Source: Chloroflexota bacterium
Lineage (GTDB): Bacteria > Chloroflexota > UBA6077 > CF-72
DNA length: 16,605 nucleotides
Direction: 5' to 3'
NCBI GenBank assembly: GCA_019247135.1
Contig: JAFAPL010000068.1
Location: forward strand, 1 to 16,605
This document shows positions 8,045 through 14,764 of this stretch, in pieces (position 1 is the first letter of the stretch; every line of letters begins with the position of its first letter). The position numbers and the translations under genes were made by a program. The notes below the pieces were generated by a model. It did no database searches, had not been told where the DNA came from, and worked only from the letters and a program-made list of their open reading frames with translations.

Positions 8045-8588
8045 AACACCAACCAACGGTCACGTGGTTCTCGAACAAGCCGACCGCGATCTGGCGGCCG
8101 ACCTGGTGGCGGTGTTGTTCGCCGCGGCCGGCCCGTTGAACGTTGAAGAGGTCGCGCGCGCACTGGCCGTGTCCGTCGACACGCTGTCTGAGAACTTCGA
8201 CGTGCTCGTCCGCGAGCCGCCGCGCGGTCTGGCCGTTCAACGTCACGGAGAACAACTGCAGCTGACCACCGCGCCTGGCTGCGCCGCGGCCGTCGAGCGG
8301 CTGCTGGGTGCTCCGCCACCTGCGCGTCTCTCGCGCGCGGCACTGGAGGCACTCGCCATCGTGGCCTATCGCCAGCCCGTGACGCGTGGTGACATCGACG
8401 CGGTGCGCGGTGTCAACTCCGACTCCGCGGTGGCGACGCTGTTCGCCCGCGGCCTGGTGGTCGAAGTCGGCAGACGCGAGACGGTCGGTCGCCCTGCGCT
8501 GATCGCGACCACGCCCGACTTCCTGCAGTACCTGGGGTTGAGCTCGCTGGAGCAGCTGCCGCCACTGCCTTCCACGACAGAGACCTGA
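8037..8588 (+). CDS. scpB: Segregation and condensation protein B (ScpB)
   Basis: ScpB is the kite subunit of the bacterial SMC-ScpAB condensin, which compacts and separates the nucleoid. The 183-residue protein has two winged-helix domains: the first at about residues 15-80 (ADLVAVLFAAAGPLNVEEVARAL and QLTTAPGCAAAVERLL), the second at 95-165. The second contains LSRAALEALAIVAYRQPVTR, then VRGVNSDSAVATLFARGLV and GRPALIATTPDFLQYLGL, all strongly conserved in the family. The ATG at 8037 overlaps the YfhO gene by eight bases. ScpB is usually encoded just behind ScpA; here the upstream neighbour is YfhO and no scpA is visible in the window. Confidence 0.95.
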   Translation: MSETPTNGHVVLEQADRDLAADLVAVLFAAAGPLNVEEVARALAVSVDTLSENFDVLVREPPRGLAVQRHGEQLQLTTAPGCAAAVERLLGAPPPARLSRAALEALAIVAYRQPVTRGDIDAVRGVNSDSAVATLFARGLVVEVGRRETVGRPALIATTPDFLQYLGLSSLEQLPPLPSTTET

Positions 8589-8593
8589 AACGT

Positions 8594-8602
8594 TGCTATA
8601 CT
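8594..8602 (+). promoter_or_regulatory. Candidate extended -10 promoter for the rplU operon
   Basis: TGCTATACT is an extended -10 element (TG, one base, then TATACT, five of six matches to TATAAT), six bases after the scpB stop and 86 bases before the rplU start. No good -35 hexamer is seen, which is tolerable for an extended -10. It would separate the ribosomal genes from the upstream run and give an RNA leader of about 80 bases. Confidence 0.5.
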
Positions 8603-8608
8603 CTCTGG

Positions 8609-8676
8609 GCCGCGTGGCTCCTGCGCCCGCGGCGTCTTGTTGCGCCGTGCGCAGCGTGATGCTGGAGCCAACGGAG
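8609..8676 (+). promoter_or_regulatory. Structured 5' leader of rplU
   Basis: Three inverted repeats fall between the candidate promoter and the rplU start. TGGCTCC (8615-8621) is exactly complementary to GGAGCCA (8664-8670), three bases before the GGAG ribosome binding site at 8673-8676. TGCGC-CGT-GCGCA (8641-8653) is a compact hairpin inside that pair. GCCGCG (8609-8614) can alternatively pair with CGCGGC (8628-8633), which would compete for the same region. The arrangement could be an autoregulatory r-protein leader, but this is inference from pairing alone. Confidence 0.35.
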
Positions 8677-8687
8677 ATAGTCAGCTT

Positions 8688-9224
8688 ATGTACGCCATCG
8701 TCGAAACTGGGGGCAAACAGTACCGGGTTCAGCCGGGCGATACGATCGCCGTGGAGCGCCTGAGCGGCGCCCCAGGTGAGACACTCGACCTCGAACGCGT
8801 GCTGCTGCTCGGCGGCGATGGTGCAGAAACGCGTGTCGGTGCGCCCGGGGTCGCGGGCGCGGTCGTGCGGGCCGAAGTGGTCGAGCACGCGGTGGGCGAG
8901 AAGATCATCGTCTTCCGCTACAAGTCCAAGGTTCGCTATCGGCGCAAGACAGGCCATCGTCAGCGGCTGACGCGGCTGCGCATCACGGACATCCTGCTCG
9001 ACGGCGTGTCCCACCGATCGCCAACGGCAGTCGCGCCCGTGCGCGAGCCTGTCGTCGCGGAACCGGCAGTCGTGGAACCGGTAGTCGTGGAACCGGTAGT
9101 CGTGGAACGGCGGTACGCACCTGAGACGGGTGCGCCGCTCGAAGCAGTCGAAGCAGAATTGCCAGCAACGGCCGCCGAAGCAGATCCAGAGCCCGAGGAC
9201 GCCGAAGCAGAACAAGGAGAGTAA
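8688..9224 (+). CDS. rplU: 50S ribosomal protein L21 with long acidic C-terminal extension
   Basis: L21 is a primary 23S rRNA-binding protein of the large subunit. The first ~103 residues are canonical: MYAIVETGGKQYRVQPGD at the start, EKIIVFRYKSKVRYRRKTGHR around 67-87, and a terminal RLRITDIL. Family members usually end there, but this one continues for about 75 residues with a Pro/Val/Glu-rich segment followed by an acidic tail (ending DPEPEDAEAEQGE). The valine-rich part is encoded by tandem 15-base repeats. The ATG at 8688 has GGAG at 8673-8676, 11 bases upstream; the frame is open for 17 codons further upstream, but the L21 N-terminus fixes the start. rpmA follows after six bases, as in most bacteria. 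Confidence 0.96.
   Translation: MYAIVETGGKQYRVQPGDTIAVERLSGAPGETLDLERVLLLGGDGAETRVGAPGVAGAVVRAEVVEHAVGEKIIVFRYKSKVRYRRKTGHRQRLTRLRITDILLDGVSHRSPTAVAPVREPVVAEPAVVEPVVVEPVVVERRYAPETGAPLEAVEAELPATAAEADPEPEDAEAEQGE
9065..9109 (+). repeat. Tandem 15-bp repeat inside the L21 tail
   Basis: Three consecutive copies of GGYAGTCGTGGAACC occupy 9065-9079, 9080-9094 and 9095-9109 with only one or two differences; a degenerate fourth copy precedes them at 9050-9064. The unit is a multiple of three and encodes iterated VVVEP-type pentapeptides, so copy-number change keeps the reading frame. Confidence 0.9.
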
Positions 9225-9230
9225 GTACAG

Positions 9231-9494
9231 ATGGCACACAAGAAAGGCGTCGGTAGCTCCCGCAACGGCCGCGACAGTCAGGGTCAACGGCTGGGGGTCA
9301 AGCGCGGTGACGGCTCGCTGGTCAGGGCCGGTTCGATCCTGATGCGCCAGCGCGGCACCGTCGTGCAGCCTGGTCGCAACGTGGGAATGGGACGCGACCA
9401 TACATTGTTTGCATTAATCGACGGCCAGGTCCGTTTCGAACAAGCAACGAAAGAGCGCAAGCGCGTCAGCGTGTACGCGCTCGCACAGGTCTGA
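9231..9494 (+). CDS. rpmA: 50S ribosomal protein L27
   Basis: L27 sits by the peptidyl-transferase centre of the large subunit. The 87-residue protein starts [24 protein letters not shown], the standard L27 N-terminus, with no extra N-terminal extension of the kind that Prp protease removes in Firmicutes. [10 protein letters not shown] and [19 protein letters not shown] complete the family pattern. The ribosome binding site AAGGAG at 9214-9219 overlaps the end of rplU and lies 11 bases before the ATG. In many bacteria obg follows rpmA; here rpmE follows after 21 bases. Confidence 0.98.
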   Translation: MAHKKGVGSSRNGRDSQGQRLGVKRGDGSLVRAGSILMRQRGTVVQPGRNVGMGRDHTLFALIDGQVRFEQATKERKRVSVYALAQV

Positions 9495-9515
9495 AAGCCA
9501 GACAAAGGGCGCACC

Positions 9516-9725
9516 ATGAAATCCGGCATCCATCCCGACTACCAGGTCACCACGATCACCTGCGGCTGCGGCAACTCGTGGCAGACACGCTCGACCAAGC
9601 AGAACTTGCACGTCGACGTGTGTTCGCAGTGTCATCCTTTTTTCACGGGTGAGCAGCGCCTGGTTGACACCGCCGGCCAGGTCGAGCGCTTCCAGCGGCG
9701 ACTCCAGCAAGCAAAGAAGCGCTAA
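9516..9725 (+). CDS. rpmE: 50S ribosomal protein L31, zinc-binding (C+) type
   Basis: This 69-residue L31 starts [19 protein letters not shown]. Four cysteines, C16 and C18 (CGC) and C36 and C39 (CSQC), form the zinc site that defines the C+ form, which can serve as a zinc store and be replaced by a cysteine-free paralogue under zinc limitation. [20 protein letters not shown] is the usual C-terminal motif. It lies between L27 and the DUF1385 gene with short spacers (21 and 12 bases), so it is probably part of the same transcript. Confidence 0.97.
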   Translation: MKSGIHPDYQVTTITCGCGNSWQTRSTKQNLHVDVCSQCHPFFTGEQRLVDTAGQVERFQRRLQQAKKR

Positions 9726-9737
9726 CACCCACAGCGT

Positions 9738-10706
9738 ATGAGCGCACCGGCGCCGCTGACTCCTGTTAAGCCGGCGCCGACGTTGCGCACGCCGAAGGTC
9801 GCGTACGGCGGCCAGGCTGTGCTCGAGGGGGTGATGATGCGCGGCCGCGCATTCATGTCGGTGGCCGTGCGCGCACCCGACAAGAGCATCGTCGTCCGAT
9901 CTGAGGCATTACCGCGCCACCTGTACGGCGGCGTGATTCAGAAGATTCCATTCGTGCGTGGTCTGACGATGCTGTGGGACTCGCTCGGCCTCGGCATGAA
10001 GGCGCTGATGTTCTCGGCCGACATCCAGATGCAGGAGGACTCCGAAACTCGCCCGTCCGAAACGGCTTCGGAACCGAGTCTGAGCAAGCCGCTCGCCTGG
10101 ACGACAGTCGTCGTGGCGCTCATCTTCGGTATCGGCGTCTTCTTCGTCACGCCGCTGGCCGTTGTCGGCGTAGCGGAACACTTCGTCGGCGCCCACTCAC
10201 TCTGGAGCAACCTTGCCGAGGGTCTCATCCGACTGATCTTGCTCGTCGGGTATGTAGCGCTCATCGGGCTCATGCCGGATGTGAAGCGCGTGTACGCGTA
10301 CCACGGCGCGGAACACATGACCATCCACGCGTGGGAGCACAACGATCCGCTCGATCCCAACCATGTCAGCCAGTACCCGCCAGCGCACCCGCGGTGTGGG
10401 ACGGCGTTCTTGCTCGAAGTGGTGGCGATCTCGGTGGTGCTGTTTGCCCTGCTGGGCACGCCCGATCTCTGGTTGCGTGTCCTGTCACGGATTGTCCTCA
10501 TCCCGGTGATCGCCGGCATCGCCTACGAGCTGCTGCGACTGGGTGGACGCTTTCCGAACAGTCCAATCATGAAGATCATCGTGGCGCCCGGTCTTCTCCT
10601 GCAGGCGCTCACGACGCGATATCCCGACACGTCGCAAATGGAAGTAGCGATCGCGTCGATGAACGAGCTTCTGCGCCGCGAGAACGAGAAGAAAGTAGGT
10701 ACTTAG
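9738..10706 (+). CDS. DUF1385 (YqhQ-like) membrane protein
   Basis: This is a conserved membrane protein of unknown function, 322 residues. Diagnostic motifs are YGGQAVLEGVMMRG at residues 23-36, VKRVYAYHGAEHMTIHAWE near 182-200 and HPRCGTAFL at 217-225; the conserved Cys and His residues suggest metal binding or catalysis but the activity is not established. Hydrophobic segments lie near 121-145, 163-180, 224-242 and 247-266. The family is often encoded beside rpmE and prfA in other bacteria, and here it directly follows rpmE. Its stop codon overlaps the stop of convergent hisIE by three bases, so neither gene has room for its own terminator between them. Confidence 0.93.
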   Translation: MSAPAPLTPVKPAPTLRTPKVAYGGQAVLEGVMMRGRAFMSVAVRAPDKSIVVRSEALPRHLYGGVIQKIPFVRGLTMLWDSLGLGMKALMFSADIQMQEDSETRPSETASEPSLSKPLAWTTVVVALIFGIGVFFVTPLAVVGVAEHFVGAHSLWSNLAEGLIRLILLVGYVALIGLMPDVKRVYAYHGAEHMTIHAWEHNDPLDPNHVSQYPPAHPRCGTAFLLEVVAISVVLFALLGTPDLWLRVLSRIVLIPVIAGIAYELLRLGGRFPNSPIMKIIVAPGLLLQALTTRYPDTSQMEVAIASMNELLRRENEKKVGT

Positions 10707-11320
10707 CGGCGCCGGCTGCGGAGCTCTGACCAGACCTCGGACGGGGTCATGCCCTGCTGGGCCAGCAGCACGAACGTGTGGAACCACAAGTCCGCGATTT
10801 CGTGCGCAAGCTCCGCGCGGTCGGCATTTTTCGCCGCGATCACCACTTCAGTCGCCTCTTCGCCGACCTTTTTCGCGACGCGATCGACGCCTTCCGCGAG
10901 GAGCCGCGCAACGTACGACTCGGCCGACCCGGACCGCTGACGTTCCAGAATCGTCTGCCACAACACGCCTGCGGCCTCACCGTCGGTCTCCCCAGCGGGT
11001 AGCTCGTCCAGCGTCTCGAAAAAGCACGACGGGGCGCCCGTGTGGCAGGTCGGCCCATGCGGCGCACACAGATAGACCACCGCGTCCGCATCGCAATCGA
11101 CCCGGAGCCCCTTCAGCTCCAGGAAGTTGCCGCTGGTTTCACCCTTCTGCCAGAGCCGCTGCCGACTCCGACTGAAGAACCACGCTTTGCCACTTTCCAG
11201 CGTCTTCTGGACAGCTTCGCGGTTGGCGTAGCCAACCATCAGGATCTGACCCGATCGGTGGTGCTGCACGACCACCGGCAGCAGCCCGTTCGCGCCGAAC
11301 GCCAGCTCGTCGATCTTCAC
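10703..11320 (-). CDS. hisIE: Bifunctional phosphoribosyl-AMP cyclohydrolase / phosphoribosyl-ATP pyrophosphatase
   Basis: It catalyses steps two and three of histidine biosynthesis, converting PR-ATP to PR-AMP and opening the purine ring. Residues 1-105 are the HisI cyclohydrolase: WFFSRSRQRLWQKGETSGN at 48-64, metal-binding D75, D77 and D79 in VDCDADA, and the zinc cysteines C76, C92 and C99 with the family's 16 and 7 spacing (CHTGAPSC). Residues 118-205 are the HisE pyrophosphatase with KKVGEEATEVVIAAK and AHEIADLWFH. The fusion order HisI-HisE is the common one. The GTG start overlaps the hisF stop as GTGA. It is the last gene of the minus-strand his run. Confidence 0.96.
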   Translation of the reverse strand: MKIDELAFGANGLLPVVVQHHRSGQILMVGYANREAVQKTLESGKAWFFSRSRQRLWQKGETSGNFLELKGLRVDCDADAVVYLCAPHGPTCHTGAPSCFFETLDELPAGETDGEAAGVLWQTILERQRSGSAESYVARLLAEGVDRVAKKVGEEATEVVIAAKNADRAELAHEIADLWFHTFVLLAQQGMTPSEVWSELRSRRR

Positions 11321-12078
11321 AGACGCACCGGCACGCCGCGCTCGGCGAGGTATTGCTTCGCTTGCTGCACGGTGAAGTCGCCATAGTGAAAGATGCTGGC
11401 GGCCAACGCCGCGTCGGCGCAGCCCTCGCTGAGCACGCGATATAGATCATCGAGTTTGCCAGCACCACCGCTGGCGACCACGGGCACAGCCACAGCGTCG
11501 GCGATCAAACGCGTCAAGGTCAGCTCGTAGCCTTCGCGCGTGCCGTCCGCGTCGATGCTGTTGACCACGAGTTCCCCTGCCCCAAGCTCGACTCCGCGGC
11601 ACGCCCAATCGAGCGCGTTCATCCCCGTCCGTTTGCGCCCACCGTGCGTCACGATCTCGTAGAACTGCTCATCCGCGTTCCACAACACGTCCATCGACAG
11701 GACGATGCACTGCGAGCCGAAGCGATCGGCGCCCTGCGCAATGATTTCTGGATTGAGCACCGCCTGCGTATTGACGCTGACCTTCTCCGCGCCAGCCCGC
11801 AGCAGCGTTTTCATCTCGTCGACCCCGCGAATGCCTCCGCCTACGGTGAGCGGGATGAACACTTGTGAGGCCGTGCGCTCCAGCACGTCGACGATCAATC
11901 CGCGATCCTCCGCCGATGCGGTGATGTCATAAAACACGAGCTCGTCGGCGCCCTGACGGTTGTACTCGGCGGCGAGCTCGACGGGATCGCCCACCACACG
12001 ATCCGCCGAGAACTTGACGCCGCGGATGACCTTGCCCTGATTGACGTCAAGGCACGGGATGATGCGACGTGTCAGCAT
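11317..12078 (-). CDS. hisF: Imidazole glycerol phosphate synthase, cyclase subunit HisF
   Basis: HisF is the TIM-barrel half of IGP synthase. It joins ammonia from HisH to PRFAR, giving IGP and AICAR. The 253-residue length is standard. Catalytic D11 (RIIPCLDVNQGKVIRGVKF) and D130 (CIVLSMDV) are both present, as are the phosphate-binding LTVGGGIRG and VVASGGAGKLDD loops and the conserved NSIDADGT. The frame is open another 95 codons upstream, but the conserved N-terminus MLTRRIIPCLD fixes the start at 12078. The start overlaps the hisA stop by seven bases and the stop overlaps the hisIE GTG by three, so the set is tightly coupled. Confidence 0.97.
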   Translation of the reverse strand: MLTRRIIPCLDVNQGKVIRGVKFSADRVVGDPVELAAEYNRQGADELVFYDITASAEDRGLIVDVLERTASQVFIPLTVGGGIRGVDEMKTLLRAGAEKVSVNTQAVLNPEIIAQGADRFGSQCIVLSMDVLWNADEQFYEIVTHGGRKRTGMNALDWACRGVELGAGELVVNSIDADGTREGYELTLTRLIADAVAVPVVASGGAGKLDDLYRVLSEGCADAALAASIFHYGDFTVQQAKQYLAERGVPVRL

Positions 12079-12791
12079 GTTTCGGCCAGTGCGTCCCTGA
12101 GCTGAAGCTGGCCCGTGTACAGCGCCGTGCCGATGATGGCGCCTTCCGCGCCTGCTTCGCCGAGCTGTCTCAAGTGCTCGATTGAGGAGACGCCGCCGCT
12201 CGCGAGCACGGCGAGCACGTCCGCAATCTGACGCGTGCGCTGGATATTTGGTCCGCCGAGCATGCCGTCGCGCTCGACGTCGGTGTACAGGACCCGCCGC
12301 ACACCTTTCTCCCGTAGTTTTTGACAGAACGTAACCGCGTCCAGGTCGCTGGTCCGCTGCCAACCGTGCGTGGCCACCATGCCGTTGCGCGCGTCGACCG
12401 CAACCACGAGGTGGTCCGCGCCGACGGTGTCCACCCAGCGCTCGAGCTCGTCCGCGTGCTCGACGGCCGCCGTACCGAAAACGACGCGATCAGCGCCCTG
12501 GCGCAGCAAGTCGGTCGCTACCTCGAGGGAGCGGACGCCGCCGCCGACCTGAACGGGTATTCGTGCCGCCCTCAGCAAGCGCTGGATCACGTCCGCATTA
12601 GCACGCATACCGGAGCGTGCGCCGTCGAGGTCGACGATGTGTAGCCGCTCGGCTCCTTCGGCTTGCCAGCGTTGCGCCATGGCGACGGGCTCGTCGCCGA
12701 ACTGCGTCTCCTGGAGAAAATCGCCCTGCAGCAGGCGAACACACCGCCCGCCCCGAATGTCAATGGACGGGATTGGCTGACAGCGTGTCAC
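12072..12791 (-). CDS. hisA: ProFAR isomerase HisA
   Basis: HisA is a TIM-barrel isomerase that converts ProFAR to PRFAR in histidine biosynthesis. Over 239 residues it shows PSIDIRGGRCVRLLQGDF with catalytic D11, VQVGGGVRS, AVDARNGMVATHGW with D133 as the presumed second catalytic acid, YTDVERDGMLGGPN and LASGGVSS. I chose GTG at 12791, which gives MTRCQPIPSIDIRGG; there is no nearer usual start codon before the conserved PSIDI. This start lies 32 bases inside hisH and has no visible Shine-Dalgarno sequence, so it is the least certain start of the his set. A dual HisA/TrpF role (PriA) cannot be judged from sequence alone. Confidence 0.93.
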   Translation of the reverse strand: MTRCQPIPSIDIRGGRCVRLLQGDFLQETQFGDEPVAMAQRWQAEGAERLHIVDLDGARSGMRANADVIQRLLRAARIPVQVGGGVRSLEVATDLLRQGADRVVFGTAAVEHADELERWVDTVGADHLVVAVDARNGMVATHGWQRTSDLDAVTFCQKLREKGVRRVLYTDVERDGMLGGPNIQRTRQIADVLAVLASGGVSSIEHLRQLGEAGAEGAIIGTALYTGQLQLRDALAETC

Positions 12792-13446
12792 GTCGTTCGT
12801 AGTGGACGGCAGCGATGCGCCCGAAATTCGCGTAGATGCGCAAGCCGAGCTCGGCGCTCTTCTCCGGATGAAACTGAGTCGCGAGGACGTTTTCGGACGC
12901 GACGATCGCGGGAAAATCGATCCCGTGGTCGGAAACGGCGAGCGTGACTTCGTCGTCGGCTGGTTGAGCGTAGTAGGAGTGCACGAAATAAAAGAAACTG
13001 TCGCCCGGGATGTCCCGGAGCAGCGGATGGTCGTAGCGGAAGCGAACCGAGTTCCAGCCGATCTGCGGGATTTTGAGTCCGGGCGCGTCTGGGAACCGCT
13101 TGACGGTGCCACGCAGCACGCCCAGGCAGTCCACCCCACCGCCTTCTTCGCTCGAATCGAACAGCAGCTGCAGGCCGACGCACACGCCGAGGAAGGGTCG
13201 CCCGCTCGCGGCGTACTCGCGCAGCGAGCCGACCAGGTCGCGCTGCCGCAGTTTTCGCATGGCGTCCTGGGCCGATCCGACACCCGGCAGGACCAGCGCC
13301 TCGGCACGTTCTACGACTCTGGGGTCTTCCGTGATGAGCGTGCGTTGTCCGACGGCGAGCAGCGCGCGATTGACGCTGTGGAGGTTGCCCGCGTCGAAGT
13401 CGACCACGGTGATCAACGGCCCACGCTGGCCTTCCGCCTGCTGCAT
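12760..13446 (-). CDS. hisH: Imidazole glycerol phosphate synthase, glutamine amidotransferase subunit HisH
   Basis: HisH hydrolyses glutamine and channels ammonia to HisF. It is a class I glutamine amidotransferase with the full triad: nucleophile C89 in FLGVCVGLQLLFDSSEE, H193 and E195 in QFHPEKS. The N-terminal ITVVDFDAGNLHSVNRAL, the oxyanion-related LPGVGS and IPQIGWNSV are also typical. The frame opens earlier at 13497, but the ATG at 13446 has GGGGAG at 13455-13460 eight bases upstream and gives the usual length of 228 residues. It follows prfB after a 68-base gap with a perfect dyad. The order H-A-F-IE is the common second half of his operons; hisG, D, C and B are not in the window. 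Confidence 0.95.
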   Translation of the reverse strand: MQQAEGQRGPLITVVDFDAGNLHSVNRALLAVGQRTLITEDPRVVERAEALVLPGVGSAQDAMRKLRQRDLVGSLREYAASGRPFLGVCVGLQLLFDSSEEGGGVDCLGVLRGTVKRFPDAPGLKIPQIGWNSVRFRYDHPLLRDIPGDSFFYFVHSYYAQPADDEVTLAVSDHGIDFPAIVASENVLATQFHPEKSAELGLRIYANFGRIAAVHYERRDTLSANPVH

Positions 13447-13481
13447 ATCAGCAACTCCCCGCGGGAGCATTGACTGCATCT

Positions 13482-13521
13482 GGCCTGAGATCACCACAGC
13501 TCGCGAGGACCATCTCAGGCC
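13482..13521 (-). terminator. Perfect 10-bp dyad at the prfB-hisH junction
   Basis: GGCCTGAGAT (13521-13512 on the minus strand) and its exact complement ATCTCAGGCC (13491-13482) flank a 20-base loop. The 5' arm contains the prfB stop codon TGA. No T-run follows, so this is not a classical intrinsic terminator; it could be a partial terminator, an mRNA-stabilising hairpin protecting prfB, or a DNA-binding dyad. It lies 22 bases upstream of the hisH ribosome binding site. Confidence 0.45.
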
Positions 13522-14640
13522 GCCGCCTCGGCGCGTCCCACGCTCCAGGCAAGATACGCCTCGACGAATCCGTCCAGGTCTCCGTCCAGGACGCCGTTCA
13601 CGTCGGTCGTCTCGTACGCGGTGCGCAAGTCTTTGACCATGGTGTACGGGTGGAGCACGTAGCTGCGAATCTGCGTGCCGAAGCTCGCATCGATGTGCTC
13701 GCCACGCAGCTGCGCCATCTCGGCTTCCCGCTTCTCCAGCTCCATTTCCACCAGACGGCTCTTGAGCAGCCGCATGGCGTTCTCACGGTTCTGCAGCTGT
13801 GAGCGCTCCGTTTGCGCGGTCACGACGATGCCGGTCGGCTTGTGCCGCAGTCGCACGGCGGTGCTCACCTTGTTGACGTTCTGTCCGCCCGGCCCGCCCG
13901 AACGGTAGGCCTCGAACTCGACGTCTTCCTCTTTGACGTCGATAGCCGCCTGCTCGCCCACGTCCGGCATGACTTCGACACGCGCGAACGACGTCTGGCG
14001 GCGGTGCGCCTGATCGAATGGCGACAACCGAACGAGCCGGTGATTGCCCCGCTCACCTTTGAGATAGCCATACGCGAAGGCGCCGCGAACGGTGAACGTC
14101 ACGCTCTTGTAGCCCGCCTCCTCGCCTTCCGCCAGATCGAGGATGTCGGTCTTGTAGTCGTGGCGCTCGGCCCAGCGCAGGTACATGCGCATCAGCATCT
14201 GAGTCCAGTCCTGGGCATCCACCCCGCCCAGGCCGACCGTGATCGTCACGATGGAGTCCGAGCGGTCATACGGACCATTCAGGCGCAGTTTGAACTCGAG
14301 CGCATCCACTTGTCTGGTCAATTTGTCCGTCTCGGGCTGCGCTTCCTCCAGCACCGTCTGGTCGGCTTCGAGAGCCGCGAGCTCGACCAGTTCGAGCGTG
14401 TCTCGGGTGCGGCGCTCGACGTCCAGCCAGGGCTCCAGCTCTTCGCGTACCGCGGCGAGATCGCGCATGACCTGCTGAGCGGCCGCCTGATCGTTCCAGA
14501 GATCTGGTGAGGCGGCTTGTTTCTCGAGTTCGTTCAGCCGCGTCTGTTTGCCCGGAGCGTCAAAGACGCACCAGTAGCGTAGAGATGCGGGCGTGAAGGC
14601 CCTCCAGCGCCGCGCGCAGTTCGTCCACGGGCACAGGCAT
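13515..14640 (-). CDS. prfB: Peptide chain release factor 2, expressed through programmed +1 frameshift
   Basis: RF2 ends translation at UGA and UAA. The gene starts at ATG 14640 and reads 26 codons (beginning [15 protein letters not shown], ending TLLVRL) to an in-frame TGA at 14562-14560. A +1 shift at CTT-TGA-C then reads GAC and continues ([14 protein letters not shown]) to the stop at 13515, giving 374 residues, the usual RF2 length. The stop-recognition tripeptide SPF falls at 206-208 and the catalytic GGQ at 251-253, within one residue of E. coli numbering. Reading the downstream frame alone gives a 317-residue protein lacking the expected N-terminus. Low RF2 lets ribosomes pause at the TGA and shift, so the protein controls its own level. 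The ATG has no Shine-Dalgarno sequence. Confidence 0.95.
14559..14565 (-). other. prfB programmed +1 ribosomal frameshift site (CTTTGAC)
   Basis: The heptamer CTT TGA C, read on the minus strand as codons 26 and 27 of the zero frame, is identical to the classical prfB slip site. The E. coli stimulator AGGGGG, three bases before CTT, is replaced by CTGGTG, which keeps only a GGTG match to the anti-Shine-Dalgarno sequence at the same spacing. The stimulator therefore looks weak. Confidence 0.92.
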
Positions 14641-14650
14641 GGTGAGCGCG

Positions 14651-14659
14651 ATCATAGCA
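14651..14659 (-). promoter_or_regulatory. Candidate extended -10 promoter for prfB
   Basis: TGCTATGAT on the minus strand is an extended -10 element with TATGAT matching TATAAT at five positions. It ends ten bases before the prfB ATG and there is no Shine-Dalgarno sequence, so transcription would start only a few bases ahead of the start codon, giving a leaderless or nearly leaderless mRNA. The TTGCTAT core is the same as at the rplU promoter candidate. Confidence 0.4.
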
Positions 14660-14764
14660 AACGGCGCCTGCCGATCGCGGCGGTTCTGCTGGTGCCGAGC
14701 GGCGATCCTCGGTTGCCGCCTGCGTCACCAGGTGCCGCGGGTCTTGCTGATCGGCCCGCTGACC

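Noticed and set aside
9050..9109. CRISPR-like or regulatory repeat array.
   Set aside because: The repeats are contiguous 15-base units in frame with the L21 coding sequence and have no spacers.
8022..9401. A 459-codon open frame on the minus strand opposite scpB, rplU and rpmA.
   Set aside because: It lies wholly antisense to three well-recognised genes, has no family-like motifs, and long antisense frames are expected in GC-rich DNA.
12079..12363. N-terminal extension of hisF, making a 348-residue protein.
   Set aside because: The extra 95 codons overlap hisA in another frame and are Arg-rich; the HisF N-terminus at 12078 is unmistakable.
12792..13307. N-terminal extension of hisA, making a 411-residue protein.
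   Set aside because: It overlaps hisH in another frame and lacks any family similarity.
13515..14468. A simple 317-residue prfB starting at ATG 14468.
   Set aside because: It would lack the first 57 residues of RF2, while the upstream sequence continues the family pattern to the CTTTGAC shift site and a good zero-frame start.
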